The position numbers and the translations under genes are program-made. From NCBI GenBank assembly GCA_017398125.1, contig JAFQHE010000023.1, forward strand, positions 1 through 62,628: a DNA stretch of 62,628 nt, read 5' to 3'. Below, in pieces: positions 27,842 to 36,407 of the stretch. The notes below the pieces were generated by a model. It was not told the origin of the DNA. It did not search any database and saw only the letters and a list, made by a program, of their open reading frames with translations. This DNA is from Bacteroidales bacterium. Its GTDB lineage: Bacteria > Bacteroidota > Bacteroidia > Bacteroidales > UBA932. The stretch's first letter is position 1; every line of letters starts with the position of its first letter.

Positions 27842-28417
27842 TTAATCAATCCTGACAATAAGTTCATCCAATGTCCTCTTTGGCACATGGTGCCTCCCGT
27901 CCGGCTCACGCCAATACTTGTACTGGTTCTCCACCATATCATCAACCACCACACTCTCCTTTGGCTTTCCAAGTGCAATAACCTGCAAAATTTCCAGATT
28001 CTCAGGCAACTGAAGTACCTGTGCAAGAGTCTCTCTCTTTACCGATGCTATTATACATCCGCCATATCCCAGCTCAACAGCCTGCAAAAGAATGCTCTGG
28101 GCTGTTATACCATGGTCACACGATGCTGTAGCACTGATATTTTTGTCAAGAAGCTGCACAATATAGCCACTTGGCCTCTCCCCCTCAACAGGCCCGTCCC
28201 AATCGGTAAGGTATCCGGCCCATGCAAGTGTAGGAAATATCTTTCCATTTGTCTCCCGACAATTGCACACCACATATTTCAGAGGCTGTATATTTCTTGA
28301 TGAAGCCGAATATCTTGCAGCCTCAACCATAAGTCTCAAATGCTCCGCAGGAATATCGGTTTCCTCGTAAAAACGGCGGTAACTGCGGTTTTTCTTAATA
28401 ATATCCAAAAGTGACAT
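27842..28417 (-). CDS. Nitroreductase family protein
   Basis: FMN-dependent oxidoreductase of 191 residues. It starts [19 protein letters not shown], followed by [17 protein letters not shown] (FMN-binding Ser/Arg/Asn) and a [13 protein letters not shown] motif near 130. Substrate unknown. It shares the operon with a HAD hydrolase (15 bases upstream) and dut (11 bases downstream). Confidence 0.9.
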   Translation of the reverse strand: MSLLDIIKKNRSYRRFYEETDIPAEHLRLMVEAARYSASSRNIQPLKYVVCNCRETNGKIFPTLAWAGYLTDWDGPVEGERPSGYIVQLLDKNISATASCDHGITAQSILLQAVELGYGGCIIASVKRETLAQVLQLPENLEILQVIALGKPKESVVVDDMVENQYKYWREPDGRHHVPKRTLDELIVRID

Positions 28418-28432
28418 TGTATAGTAAGTAAT

Positions 28433-29152
28433 TTATTTGCAATCAGTTATTCCAAAAATTGGCAGCAACTCCTTCATTGATTCAAGTCTCATAAGACTCG
28501 GATGGTCAAATTCCTCAACAATTTCATGCACCCAGATAATCTCTGACGGAATGTAAAAAGCGGTTCCACCCAGCTCTATAACAGGCTTTATGTCTGACTT
28601 GAACGAGTTGCCGACCATTATAAAATCCTCCGGTTCCACACCACATCTCTTCATAAGGGACAAGTAACCTTGCCTATCTTTTTCAGACATTATCTCAATA
28701 TGCGAAAAATAGTCCTGCAGACCGGATTTTCCGATTTTGTACTGCTGATCCTTAAGATCACCTTTGGTTGCCAGCACCAACCGGAATCCCAACCTTGACT
28801 GCTCCCTGTAAAGGAGATCGAGCACCTCCTTCGCATGGGGATAGAGTTCAACTTTTGGACACACCGTCCTCTTGCCTATCTCCATCACCTCCCTTATCTT
28901 GCTGTTGGGGATACTCTCCCCTCCCAGCTCCATTGCAGCCTCTGCCAATGCAATTATAAAGGTCTTGGTGCCATATCCCAAAGTTGGGATATGGCGCCCC
29001 TCAACCTCCATAAGGTGGGCAATAGCCTCCTCTTCTTTGCAGAAAGGGAGCATGGCCTGCGCAAACTCCCTCTCAGCATTTCTAAAATTTATCTCATTGT
29101 GCCAAAGTGTATCGTCGGCATCAAAAGCAATGACCTTTCCTCTGATATCCAA
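28433..29152 (-). CDS. HAD family hydrolase
   Basis: Predicted phosphatase of 239 residues. HAD motif I is FDADDT with nucleophile Asp11 and acid Asp13. Motif II is LATKGD, and the late motif is GNSFKSDIKPVIE. A helical cap lies between about residues 18 and 95, like YjjG-type nucleotide phosphatases. Its closeness to dut would suit nucleotide clean-up, but the substrate cannot be read from sequence. Confidence 0.87.
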   Translation of the reverse strand: MDIRGKVIAFDADDTLWHNEINFRNAEREFAQAMLPFCKEEEAIAHLMEVEGRHIPTLGYGTKTFIIALAEAAMELGGESIPNSKIREVMEIGKRTVCPKVELYPHAKEVLDLLYREQSRLGFRLVLATKGDLKDQQYKIGKSGLQDYFSHIEIMSEKDRQGYLSLMKRCGVEPEDFIMVGNSFKSDIKPVIELGGTAFYIPSEIIWVHEIVEEFDHPSLMRLESMKELLPIFGITDCK

Positions 29153-29205
29153 AATATTCTCTCTTGGGCCCGACCGACCTTAAATGGCCGGGCTTGGTTA
29201 TTCAA

Positions 29206-29904
29206 CTATTGTGCAGGGGTCTGCTCTGCCGGAGTCTGGACAGGAGTCTGCTCTGCAGCAGGTGCCTGCTCAATCTCTCTGATACTGATAATCTTCACAG
29301 GCTCATTAGGAAGATCCCTCTTCTGTGCGCCTGTAGCTACAGCAGCAATTTTATCCACAACATCAAGACCCTCTATTGTCTCGCCGTAAACTGTATACTG
29401 ACCATCAAGCGATGCACAAGCTTCAGCACTATGCACAATGTAGAACTGCGATCCCGAAGACTCCCTGTTGGGATTTGCCTTGTCACCCTTGCGGGCTGCA
29501 GCTATGGCACCCTTCTTATGTGTAAACTGAGGAAGGATCTCAGCAGGAACTGTATATCCGGGGCCACCTGTTCCATATTTTGCGACCTGTGCAGGATCTT
29601 TTGAAAGAGGATCACCTGCCTGAATCATAAATCCGCTTATCACTCTATGGAAAAGAAGACCGTCATAGAATTTCTGCTCAACAAGCTTTACAAAATTGTC
29701 TCTATGAAGAGGAGTCTCCTTATACAATTTGATCTTCATTGTTCCCATATTGGTCTTAACCTCAAAAATTGGCTCTTCTGCCCTCACTTTTTCAACGATT
29801 TCTGTTGCCGGTTGTTCCTTTAATACAGGTTTATCACCAGATTGGTTCTTACATGCAAAGAGTGCAAGTGCACATATTGCAAGGAGTGTAATTTTTGATT
29901 TCAT
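29206..29904 (-). CDS. Cyclophilin-type peptidyl-prolyl isomerase lipoprotein
   Basis: Periplasmic or outer-membrane lipoprotein of 232 residues. The signal ends ALFAC (Cys18). The cyclophilin fold runs from about 48 to 205, with FHRVISGFMIQAGDP, SSGSQFYIVHS and LDGQYTVYGETIEG carrying the Arg, Phe and Gln of the active site. A short low-complexity tail rich in Gln, Thr, Pro and Ala follows. It is the first gene of a seven-gene minus-strand operon running to 23545. Confidence 0.93.
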   Translation of the reverse strand: MKSKITLLAICALALFACKNQSGDKPVLKEQPATEIVEKVRAEEPIFEVKTNMGTMKIKLYKETPLHRDNFVKLVEQKFYDGLLFHRVISGFMIQAGDPLSKDPAQVAKYGTGGPGYTVPAEILPQFTHKKGAIAAARKGDKANPNRESSGSQFYIVHSAEACASLDGQYTVYGETIEGLDVVDKIAAVATGAQKRDLPNEPVKIISIREIEQAPAAEQTPVQTPAEQTPAQ

Positions 29905-29932
29905 GCTATACGATATTTAATGTTAATCTCTG

Positions 29933-29940
29933 CAAATTTA
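29933..29940 (-). promoter_or_regulatory. Vegetative -7 box for the PPIase-to-hydrolase operon
   Basis: CAAATTTA reads TAAATTTG on the minus strand, 28 bases before the PPIase ATG. The -33 region is weak. Confidence 0.5.
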
Positions 29941-29949
29941 TTAATTAAA

Positions 29950-32370
29950 ATGAGAATTGACCATACATTTTACAAAAGAAGAGCCCGGAAAAGTATATTT
30001 TTTCCGCTGCTTTTTGCAATGTTCATGCTATGCTCTTCTGCAAGCGCCATTTGTACTGATTCTTCTTATGTGAAAAAGTGCAGGACAGTGGGTGTTGTTC
30101 TCAGTGGAGGTGGTGCAAAGGGGGTATCCCATATTGGAGTCCTCAAAGCCCTGGAGGAGAACAATATTCCAATAGACTACATCTGCGGCACCTCCATGGG
30201 CGCAATCATCGGTGCCATGTACGCCACCGGTTATACACCCGACCAGATGCTAGAAATCCTTAAAAGCGATGAGTTCATGAACTGGACCAACGGAGTTCCG
30301 GAAAAGAGATATGCCTCCTATTTTTACAGCAATCCCCCAACTCCTGAGATGCTCTCACTTTCAATAGGGCGAAAGGCCAGCAGCGATTTCACCCCAGGAG
30401 CTCCATACAAAAGCAAAAAGCATAAGCTGAAGATAGATTTTCCAACAAACATTGTATCGCCATATCCAATGAATATGGCTCTTATTGAGGAGTTTGCCCC
30501 ACTTTCCATTGCAGCGTCAGACAATTTCGACAGCCTTATGGTTCCATTTTTCTGCATAGCTGCCGACGTTGCCAAAAAAGAGCCGGTAACAATGCGCAGC
30601 GGCAATCTCGGGGCAGCTGTAAGGGCCTCCATGACCTACCCGCTGGTCTTCAAGCCCATAGTTATTGACTCTGTACTATACTTTGATGGCGGGCTCTACA
30701 ACAACTTTCCATGGAAAGTTATGGTGGAGCAGTTCAACCCCGACCTTGTGATAGGGGCCAGATGCACAGGTGATGAGATGGTAATGGATGCCGATGACAT
30801 CTACTCACAGGTCTCAGGCATGTTCACAGTTCCAACAGATTACGATATGCCAGAAGAGGTAGGAATAGTCATAGGGCGCAGGTACCCATACGGACTTATG
30901 GAGTTTGACAAGTCCGAAGAGATTGTCAAACTGGGGTATGAAAATGCCCAGCTCTACATTACCCAAATAAAGAAGAGACTCAACAGGGAATGCAGCCGGC
31001 AGGAGCGGGATTCGCTCAGAAAAGAGTTCAGAAAGAGGGTCAGGCCACTGCACTTCTCATCATCAGTTGAGATTACCGGCAATCTTACTGACCAGCAGAA
31101 GAGATTTGTCACCCGTTCAATTATAAAAAATGAGTCAGACACTCTCCAACTGGAGCAACTCAAACGCGTATACTACACAGCAGCCTCAAGCGGACTTATA
31201 AACACATTTTTCCCCTCATACAGGATTCCAGAAGAGAAAGACTCTCTTGTAACGCTCAGGCTGCATACAACAAAGGCAACACCCTGGCGTATAATGGCCG
31301 GAGGAAACCTCTCCACCTCTTCGCTCAACCAGTTCTATGCAGGAGTATCATACAGCCATCTGTCGGGAAGGCCATGGATGGTACAGGGCTCTTTCAATCT
31401 GGGCAAGTTCTACAAAGGCGGAGAGCTCTTCTGGAGACATAATATATCGTTTCAACCACTTGCCTACTACTCCGTGCAGATGTTTGCCCAACAGTTCGAC
31501 TACTACAACGGCAACCAGAGGCTCTTCAGATCTGACAGGCTTCCACCAAATGTGCAATCTTTTGAATATGGCATCCGCAGCAGCTTTGCCACCCCTTTGG
31601 ACTCAAGGAGCAAATTCATGGTCAAATTCACCACAGTTGCCGCACGCGAAAGGGAGACATATTACCAGTCAGACAACTACACCTCCCATGATAATCCCGA
31701 CAGAACCACCCTCACACTGCTCTCACCTCTTGTAACCCTCGAGCGCGACACCAGAAATTACCCAATATACACCACATCGGGCGGGAAGGAGGAGTTTGCT
31801 GTACGGTACAATTTTGCCCATGAGCAGTTCAGGGCAGGCACCAGAACATACAACATTGAGCGCAAAAGCAGCAAATCCCATAACATGCTGCTATTTAGAG
31901 CCTTTTCTGAAAGATACTTTGAGATTGGCCGGCACTTCAGCCTGGGATATGTTGCCGAGATTACGGTTTCGGGCAGAAACAGGATGTCGAACTACATCTC
32001 CACCCTGCTCTATACGCCCGCTTTCAGGCCTCTTCCTCACAACAACACCCTGATGATGGAGGGATACAGGGCAAACTCTTTCATCGGTATTGGCATTTCT
32101 CCTGTGATATTATTTACAAAAACACTATTTTTGCATACAAATATCTCATATTTCCAGCCATACAAATATTTGTGTAATGCTGGAGATGGCGGATACACCT
32201 ACTCCGGAGCCTTCCCTAAAGGGGCATTTCTTGCCAATGCAGCATTGGTATGGCAATCACCTGTCGGGCCGGTCTCATTCTCTGCAACCTACTACCAGAG
32301 AGGCGAGTACAGATGGTATCCACAACTAAATATAGGGTTCCTTATTTTTGGAAAGCATGCCACAGAGTAA
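29950..32370 (+). CDS. Patatin-like phospholipase with C-terminal Omp85-type barrel
   Basis: Outer-membrane protein of 806 residues. After a signal peptide (to about residue 33) comes a patatin domain with the oxyanion motif SGGGAKG, nucleophile Ser82 in GTSMG and the catalytic Asp in FDGGLYNNFP. A POTRA-like region (about 345-420) and a 16-strand-type beta-barrel of the Omp85 surface-antigen family run to the end. The layout matches PlpD-like type Vd proteins of Bacteroidota. Start 29950 is preferred to 29920 because the signal peptide then begins normally. Confidence 0.92.
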   Translation: MRIDHTFYKRRARKSIFFPLLFAMFMLCSSASAICTDSSYVKKCRTVGVVLSGGGAKGVSHIGVLKALEENNIPIDYICGTSMGAIIGAMYATGYTPDQMLEILKSDEFMNWTNGVPEKRYASYFYSNPPTPEMLSLSIGRKASSDFTPGAPYKSKKHKLKIDFPTNIVSPYPMNMALIEEFAPLSIAASDNFDSLMVPFFCIAADVAKKEPVTMRSGNLGAAVRASMTYPLVFKPIVIDSVLYFDGGLYNNFPWKVMVEQFNPDLVIGARCTGDEMVMDADDIYSQVSGMFTVPTDYDMPEEVGIVIGRRYPYGLMEFDKSEEIVKLGYENAQLYITQIKKRLNRECSRQERDSLRKEFRKRVRPLHFSSSVEITGNLTDQQKRFVTRSIIKNESDTLQLEQLKRVYYTAASSGLINTFFPSYRIPEEKDSLVTLRLHTTKATPWRIMAGGNLSTSSLNQFYAGVSYSHLSGRPWMVQGSFNLGKFYKGGELFWRHNISFQPLAYYSVQMFAQQFDYYNGNQRLFRSDRLPPNVQSFEYGIRSSFATPLDSRSKFMVKFTTVAARERETYYQSDNYTSHDNPDRTTLTLLSPLVTLERDTRNYPIYTTSGGKEEFAVRYNFAHEQFRAGTRTYNIERKSSKSHNMLLFRAFSERYFEIGRHFSLGYVAEITVSGRNRMSNYISTLLYTPAFRPLPHNNTLMMEGYRANSFIGIGISPVILFTKTLFLHTNISYFQPYKYLCNAGDGGYTYSGAFPKGAFLANAALVWQSPVGPVSFSATYYQRGEYRWYPQLNIGFLIFGKHATE

Positions 32371-32380
32371 CCGGACAGGG

Positions 32381-32418
32381 TGTGCATTTGAAACAGGGAC
32401 CGCTATTTTAAATGCACA
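32381..32418 (+). repeat. 9-bp inverted repeat before the flippase gene
   Basis: TGTGCATTT (32381-32389) and AAATGCACA (32410-32418) are separated by 20 nt and end 10 bases before the ATG. It is a possible mRNA hairpin or operator in a 57-bp gap that is otherwise empty. Confidence 0.45.
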
Positions 32419-32427
32419 ATTTGAGAA

Positions 32428-33999
32428 ATGGCCAATGCAATAAAGAAGCTGGCGGGAGAGACCGCCATATACGGACTGAGCACCATACTTGCCAGAATGA
32501 TCAACTTCCTGATTGTTCCGCTCTATACGAGGGTGCTATCAACGGAGAGTTATGGAGCATACGCGGAGATTATGTCATATATCGCAGTGCTCCAGGTGGT
32601 TCTGGTATTCGGACTCGAAACAGGATGCTTTAAGTTTGCAAACAATATACGCAACGGCATCAAGGAGGGCAATACAGCACCGGATGGTGGCAAATACAGT
32701 CAAACCGAAAGCTCACTAACCCCGGAGTCCCCATTTTCAACAGCATTGGGAATGGTACTCTCAACCTCTGCAATCTTCTTCCTTCTGATGATCTGCTTTG
32801 CAGGGCCGCTCTCAAATGCAATGGGCTATGGCCTCTATCCCAAAATGATTGTATATGCAGGCGGAATTCTCGCCCTCGACTCCATTACAGCCATTCTCTT
32901 TGCACGATTGAGATACCAGCAGAAGGCCCTCAAGTTTGCAGTATTCAAAACCATAAAGATTGTGAGCGAACTTGGCTTTAACCTGCTGCTTTTTCTCACA
33001 CTTCCGGCTTATCTCTCCGCCCATCCCGACTCCTGGATTACAGGGTTCATTCCTGCAGAACCAAACTTTGTATATATAGTCTTTGCCGTCTTCTTGAGTT
33101 GTGTAATTTGCACAATACTCTTTATCCCGGACCTTTTGAGGGTAAAAGTTACCATCAGGAGCAAACTGCTCAAACAGATGCTCATATACTCGCTTCCGCT
33201 TATGGTTGCAGGATTGCCTGGCATCCTCAATGACAGCCTTGACCGTATACTTTTCCGCTTCTTTGCCCCAGAAGGAGCAGTCTGGCGCAGTGACCTGGGC
33301 ATCTATCAGGCCGCAGTAAGGCTTGCCGTAATAATGAACCTCTTTGTACAGATGTTCCGTTATGCCGCCGAGCCATTCTTCTTTGCCCGCGAGAGGGAAA
33401 AGGGCTCCAAAGAGATGTATGCAAAGGTAATGGAGTACTTTGTGGCATTCTGTATGCTCATCTTCCTTGGAGTGCTACTGTATATGGATATAATCGGCCT
33501 GCTTTTGGGTAAAGATTTCAGAGGTGCGCTTGATACCGTACCACTTATGCTTATATCATACATGCTGCTGGGCATCCTCTTCAATGTCTCAATGTGGTAC
33601 AAACTAAGCGGCCAGACCCGCTACGCAATAAACATTACCCTTGCCGGTCTTGCAGTTACCGCACTTATAAATATACTCCTGATGCCCCACTTCTCATACT
33701 GGGCGTCGGTATGGGCTCATGTATTGAGCGGACTTGCAATGCTGCTCTACAGCCTGTGGCTTGGAAACAAATACTATCCCATCCCTTACAAATGGAGAAA
33801 AATATGCAGCTACATATATGTTGGAATAATAATTTTCCTTGTTGTAAGTTTTGCGAACAACATGCTTGAGGCAAAAACCACTCTTCCCGACGGCTGGCTG
33901 CTCGCAATCCGCCTCACCGACGGCACAATGGGAATCCTCATCTACCTGGCCTATGTGGTCTCCAGAAACAGGGAGTTGCTGGCCTCACTCAAAAAATAG
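32428..33999 (+). CDS. Oligosaccharide/lipopolysaccharide flippase (Wzx/PST type, MOP superfamily)
   Basis: Membrane protein of 523 residues with about 14 predicted helices. The start KKLAGETAIYGLSTILARMINFLIVPLYTRVLS, then YGAYAEIMSYIAVLQVVLVFGLE, is typical of polysaccharide exporters that flip undecaprenyl-linked repeat units. No Wzy or glycosyltransferase cluster adjoins it. It follows the patatin gene by 57 bases, perhaps as one transcript. A peptidoglycan lipid II flippase role (MurJ-like) is less likely from the N-terminus. Confidence 0.88.
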   Translation: MANAIKKLAGETAIYGLSTILARMINFLIVPLYTRVLSTESYGAYAEIMSYIAVLQVVLVFGLETGCFKFANNIRNGIKEGNTAPDGGKYSQTESSLTPESPFSTALGMVLSTSAIFFLLMICFAGPLSNAMGYGLYPKMIVYAGGILALDSITAILFARLRYQQKALKFAVFKTIKIVSELGFNLLLFLTLPAYLSAHPDSWITGFIPAEPNFVYIVFAVFLSCVICTILFIPDLLRVKVTIRSKLLKQMLIYSLPLMVAGLPGILNDSLDRILFRFFAPEGAVWRSDLGIYQAAVRLAVIMNLFVQMFRYAAEPFFFAREREKGSKEMYAKVMEYFVAFCMLIFLGVLLYMDIIGLLLGKDFRGALDTVPLMLISYMLLGILFNVSMWYKLSGQTRYAINITLAGLAVTALINILLMPHFSYWASVWAHVLSGLAMLLYSLWLGNKYYPIPYKWRKICSYIYVGIIIFLVVSFANNMLEAKTTLPDGWLLAIRLTDGTMGILIYLAYVVSRNRELLASLKK

Positions 34000-34046
34000 C
34001 CTGCTTCACTCTACAATCACCTAAAAAGAGTCCCCAAATATACCTG

Positions 34047-34089
34047 GCGCGCAAAAGTGTACCCACTTAGTAGACATCGCGCATTTTTT
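34047..34089 (+). terminator. GC-rich hairpin with T-run, likely terminator of the flippase gene
   Basis: GCGCG (34047-34051) pairs with CGCGC (34078-34082), and inside it AAGTG pairs with CACTT around TACC. A run of seven T follows. The long interior loop makes it atypical. Confidence 0.5.
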
Positions 34090-34105
34090 TACTAAAAAAT
34101 TATTT

Positions 34106-34122
34106 TTGGCACACGCTTTGCA
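34106..34122 (+). promoter_or_regulatory. Sigma-54 (RpoN) -24/-12 promoter
   Basis: TTGGCACACGCTTTGCA matches the RpoN consensus YTGGCACGRNNNTTGCW at all but two defined positions. GG (34108-34109) and GC (34120-34121) are exactly 10 bp apart. There is no TAnnTTTG box at this site. RpoN is encoded at 48869-50278. No enhancer-binding activator gene is in the window. Confidence 0.7.
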
Positions 34123-34132
34123 AAAGAGTAAA

Positions 34133-34206
34133 GCAAATAGTTTTTTCATAGGTTAGATTTAGGTTATAAAAACAGGTTGTTCGCACAGAGCAGCCTGTTT
34201 TTATTT
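34133..34206 (+). ncRNA. Candidate sigma-54-dependent small RNA, about 74 nt
   Basis: It lies between the -24/-12 element and a strong terminator (34173-34205). No reading frame of useful size lies inside. It contains a direct repeat, TAGGTTA twice with GATT between (34149-34166), just before the terminator stem. It resembles the unit at 9126-9205 in size, promoter class and terminator arms. I recognise no known RNA family. Confidence 0.5.
34173..34205 (+). terminator. Intrinsic terminator of the short unit
   Basis: AAAACAGGTTGTTC pairs with GAGCAGCCTGTTTT (14 bp with two G-T pairs) around a 5-nt loop GCACA, followed by TTATTTTA. Confidence 0.85.
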
Positions 34207-34232
34207 TACACCATCGCTGATTATAATAAATT

Positions 34233-34264
34233 TTTGGAGAATTGCTCTAATATCCATATCTTTG
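34233..34264 (+). promoter_or_regulatory. Vegetative promoter of rpsP-rimM
   Basis: TTTG (34233-34236), a 20-bp spacer and TATCTTTG (34257-34264). The expected start is near 34270, giving a leader of about 60 nt. Confidence 0.85.
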
Positions 34265-34328
34265 CGCACCTTTTCTCGAGAAGATAAGGACGTTAAAAAA
34301 ATTATTAATTTTTAAATTCGTACAGTAA

Positions 34329-34889
34329 ATGGCTGTTAAAATTCGTTTGGCCCGCCACGGTAAGAAAAACTACGCTTTCTTTCACATTGTAGCAGCGGAC
34401 ACCAGAGCACCACGTGATGGTCGCTTTATTGAGCTTTTGGGTACTTACAACCCTAACACTAATCCTGCAACTATCGTTTTGAACGATGACAGAGCTTTGT
34501 ATTGGTTGAATGTTGGTGCACAACCTTCTGATACTTGCCGCAGAATCCTTTCATACAAAGGTATCCTTCTTAAGAAACACCTTAATGGTGGTGTTGCTAA
34601 AGGCGCTTTGACTCAGGAGCAGGCAGATGCTAAATTTGCAGCATGGGTTGCAGAGAAAGAGCTTAAAGTCAGCAACAAGAAGTCTAGCTTGGAGCAATCA
34701 GCAAGAGCAGCTAAGAAAGCAGCCCTTGAGGTTGAGTCTAAAGTAAACGCAGACAGAGCAGCTGAGATTGCAAAGAGAAAAGCAGAGGCTGAGGCAGCTG
34801 AGGCAGCAGCTAAAGCTGAGGCAGAGGCAGCAGCAGCGGCAGCTGAGGCTGAGAACACAGAGGCTCCTGCAGAAAACACAGAGGCTTAA
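34329..34889 (+). CDS. rpsP: 30S ribosomal protein S16 with long acidic-alanine tail
   Basis: S16 of 186 residues. The conserved core [39 protein letters not shown] and [19 protein letters not shown] occupies about residues 1-85. The rest is an extended tail, ending in about 45 residues made almost only of Ala and Glu with some Lys and Arg, predicted as one charged helix. Bacteroidota S16 proteins are commonly longer than the about 82-residue E. coli form. rimM follows 5 bases later, as in many genomes. Confidence 0.96.
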   Translation: MAVKIRLARHGKKNYAFFHIVAADTRAPRDGRFIELLGTYNPNTNPATIVLNDDRALYWLNVGAQPSDTCRRILSYKGILLKKHLNGGVAKGALTQEQADAKFAAWVAEKELKVSNKKSSLEQSARAAKKAALEVESKVNADRAAEIAKRKAEAEAAEAAAKAEAEAAAAAAEAENTEAPAENTEA

Positions 34890-34894
34890 TTACA

Positions 34895-35515
34895 ATGTGT
34901 GCTAAGGCTAAAAAGGCAACCACATTGTGGGCAAACAGCGGAAAGCTTAATTCGCCTATAGCTGTAGCACAAATTGTCAAATCTTATAATACAACCGGTG
35001 AAGTTGTAATCAAATTGTCATCGGATTTGTTGGAAGATTTAAACCGTAAAGAACCGGTGTTCATCTATTTTGATGAGCTGCCGGTTCCTTTTTTTATTGA
35101 CCGCTTCACCCCTAAAGGCAACTCCGGTGCAATTGTCAAGTTCAGCACTGTAAATGATATGGCTCACTCAGAAGAGCTTGTGAAGAGAACCATTTTCATA
35201 GAGAGTTCAAGCGCAGCTCCCGAAGCCCTTGAAAATTACGCCCAAGAGAATTTCGAAGAGTACATCACAGGATTTGACCTATACAATCAGGATGACACCC
35301 TAATCGGAGAGATAATATCATACCACAACTACCCCAACAATCCGTGCATCGAGGTTGAACTCGCAGAAGGCATCTGTTCCGCACTTTCAGAGAACGGTTC
35401 AACAGAGCACGAAACACTTCTTGTTCCATTCCAGGAATCTCTTATAATGGCATTCGACGCAGAAAACAGAGAGATCCAGATGAATATTCCTGCCGGATTG
35501 GTCAAAACTGTCTGA
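34895..35515 (+). CDS. rimM: 16S rRNA processing protein RimM
   Basis: Ribosome maturation factor of 206 residues that acts on the 30S head around S19. The N-terminal beta-barrel shows PIAVAQIVKSYNTTGEVVIKL, FIDRFTPKGNSGAIVKF and later a PRC-barrel-like half (GFDLYNQDDTLIGEIISYHNYPNNPCIEV, about 127-155, ending ILVPFQESLIMAFDAENREIQMNIPAGL). It begins with about 20 extra residues relative to the core. It is immediately downstream of rpsP and clearly co-transcribed. Confidence 0.88.
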   Translation: MCAKAKKATTLWANSGKLNSPIAVAQIVKSYNTTGEVVIKLSSDLLEDLNRKEPVFIYFDELPVPFFIDRFTPKGNSGAIVKFSTVNDMAHSEELVKRTIFIESSSAAPEALENYAQENFEEYITGFDLYNQDDTLIGEIISYHNYPNNPCIEVELAEGICSALSENGSTEHETLLVPFQESLIMAFDAENREIQMNIPAGLVKTV

Positions 35516-35543
35516 AATCTTGCCCTTTTCTACCACTTATTCG

Positions 35544-35551
35544 TATCTTTG
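35544..35551 (+). promoter_or_regulatory. Vegetative -7 box before the BACON/LRR pseudogene
   Basis: TATCTTTG lies 29 bases after the rimM stop. The -33 region is T-rich but poor. Confidence 0.45.
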
Positions 35552-35593
35552 TGTAAATTTTCAAGAATCATTCACAAAGAGCTATAAGTATGA

Positions 35594-36384
35594 ACCGTTC
35601 CAATTTCACAAGAGGCAAAAGAGTGGATCAAATATGTAACTACCAAAGCCTTAAAATCCTCTACCCTAACTTTTGCCATTGAGAAAAATGAAGACCTCAC
35701 AAGGCGCGAAGGTTCAATTACCATAACCAACGGTACCCTGACCGAAACAATAAAGGTCTTCCAGAAAGGAAACGAGTTCTCTATGGTTCTCAACAAAAAC
35801 AGCCACACCGCAAAAGCCGAAGGAGAAACCTTCTCAATAGATGTCACAAGCAGGGCCATAGAGACCGACTGCCTGAATTTCAATGTCGCTCCCAACACTA
35901 ACGGAGAGCGCAGGGAGGGAACAATCACACTCAAAGGAGGAAAGGTAACACAGACTATCAAGGTCAAACAGAGTGCTGCATCAACAGATGAGTTGTAAAA
36001 AGAGCGCGCTGCATTGATTGACCTCTACAACTCAACCAATGGTGCAAACTGGACTACAAAAACAAACTGGTGCTCAGACAAACCTCTTGGTGAGTGGTAC
36101 GGTGTAACTACTGATGCCGATGGGCATGTAATTGAGATTGATCTATCCCGGAACAATCTTGTCGGCAAATTCCTAACAGCATCGGTAATTTGACAAGTTT
36201 GACTAATCTGTATTTAAATAACAACAAACTGACCGGATCAATTCCTGAGTCAATGTGTAACTTGACCGCTCTTAAATATCTGAACTTGCAAAACAACCAA
36301 CTGACCGGCATTATTCCGGCTGGAATTTTTGCATTGGGGTTATCGCAATTTATATATGACAAAGACAAACTTACAACAGAGTAG
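35594..36384 (+). pseudogene. Decayed BACON-BACON-leucine-rich-repeat surface protein
   Basis: Reading without regard to breaks gives two BACON domains: VPISQEAKEWIKY at 35597, TLTETIKVFQKG ending near 35770, and a second ending TIKVKQSA. A Bacteroidota LRR segment follows (ALIDLYNSTNGANWTTKTNW, then IDLSRNNLVGK and LTSLTNLYLNNNKLTGSIP). The frame is broken by TAA at 35996-35998, directly before KERAALIDLYN, and by a one-base deletion near 36170, after which LRRs continue in another frame to 36384. The frame is also closed by TGA at 35591, and no signal peptide remains. Intact relatives are surface lipoproteins with BACON and LRR modules. Confidence 0.85.
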
Positions 36385-36407
36385 TTATCAATAAGCATCC
36401 AGGGTTG

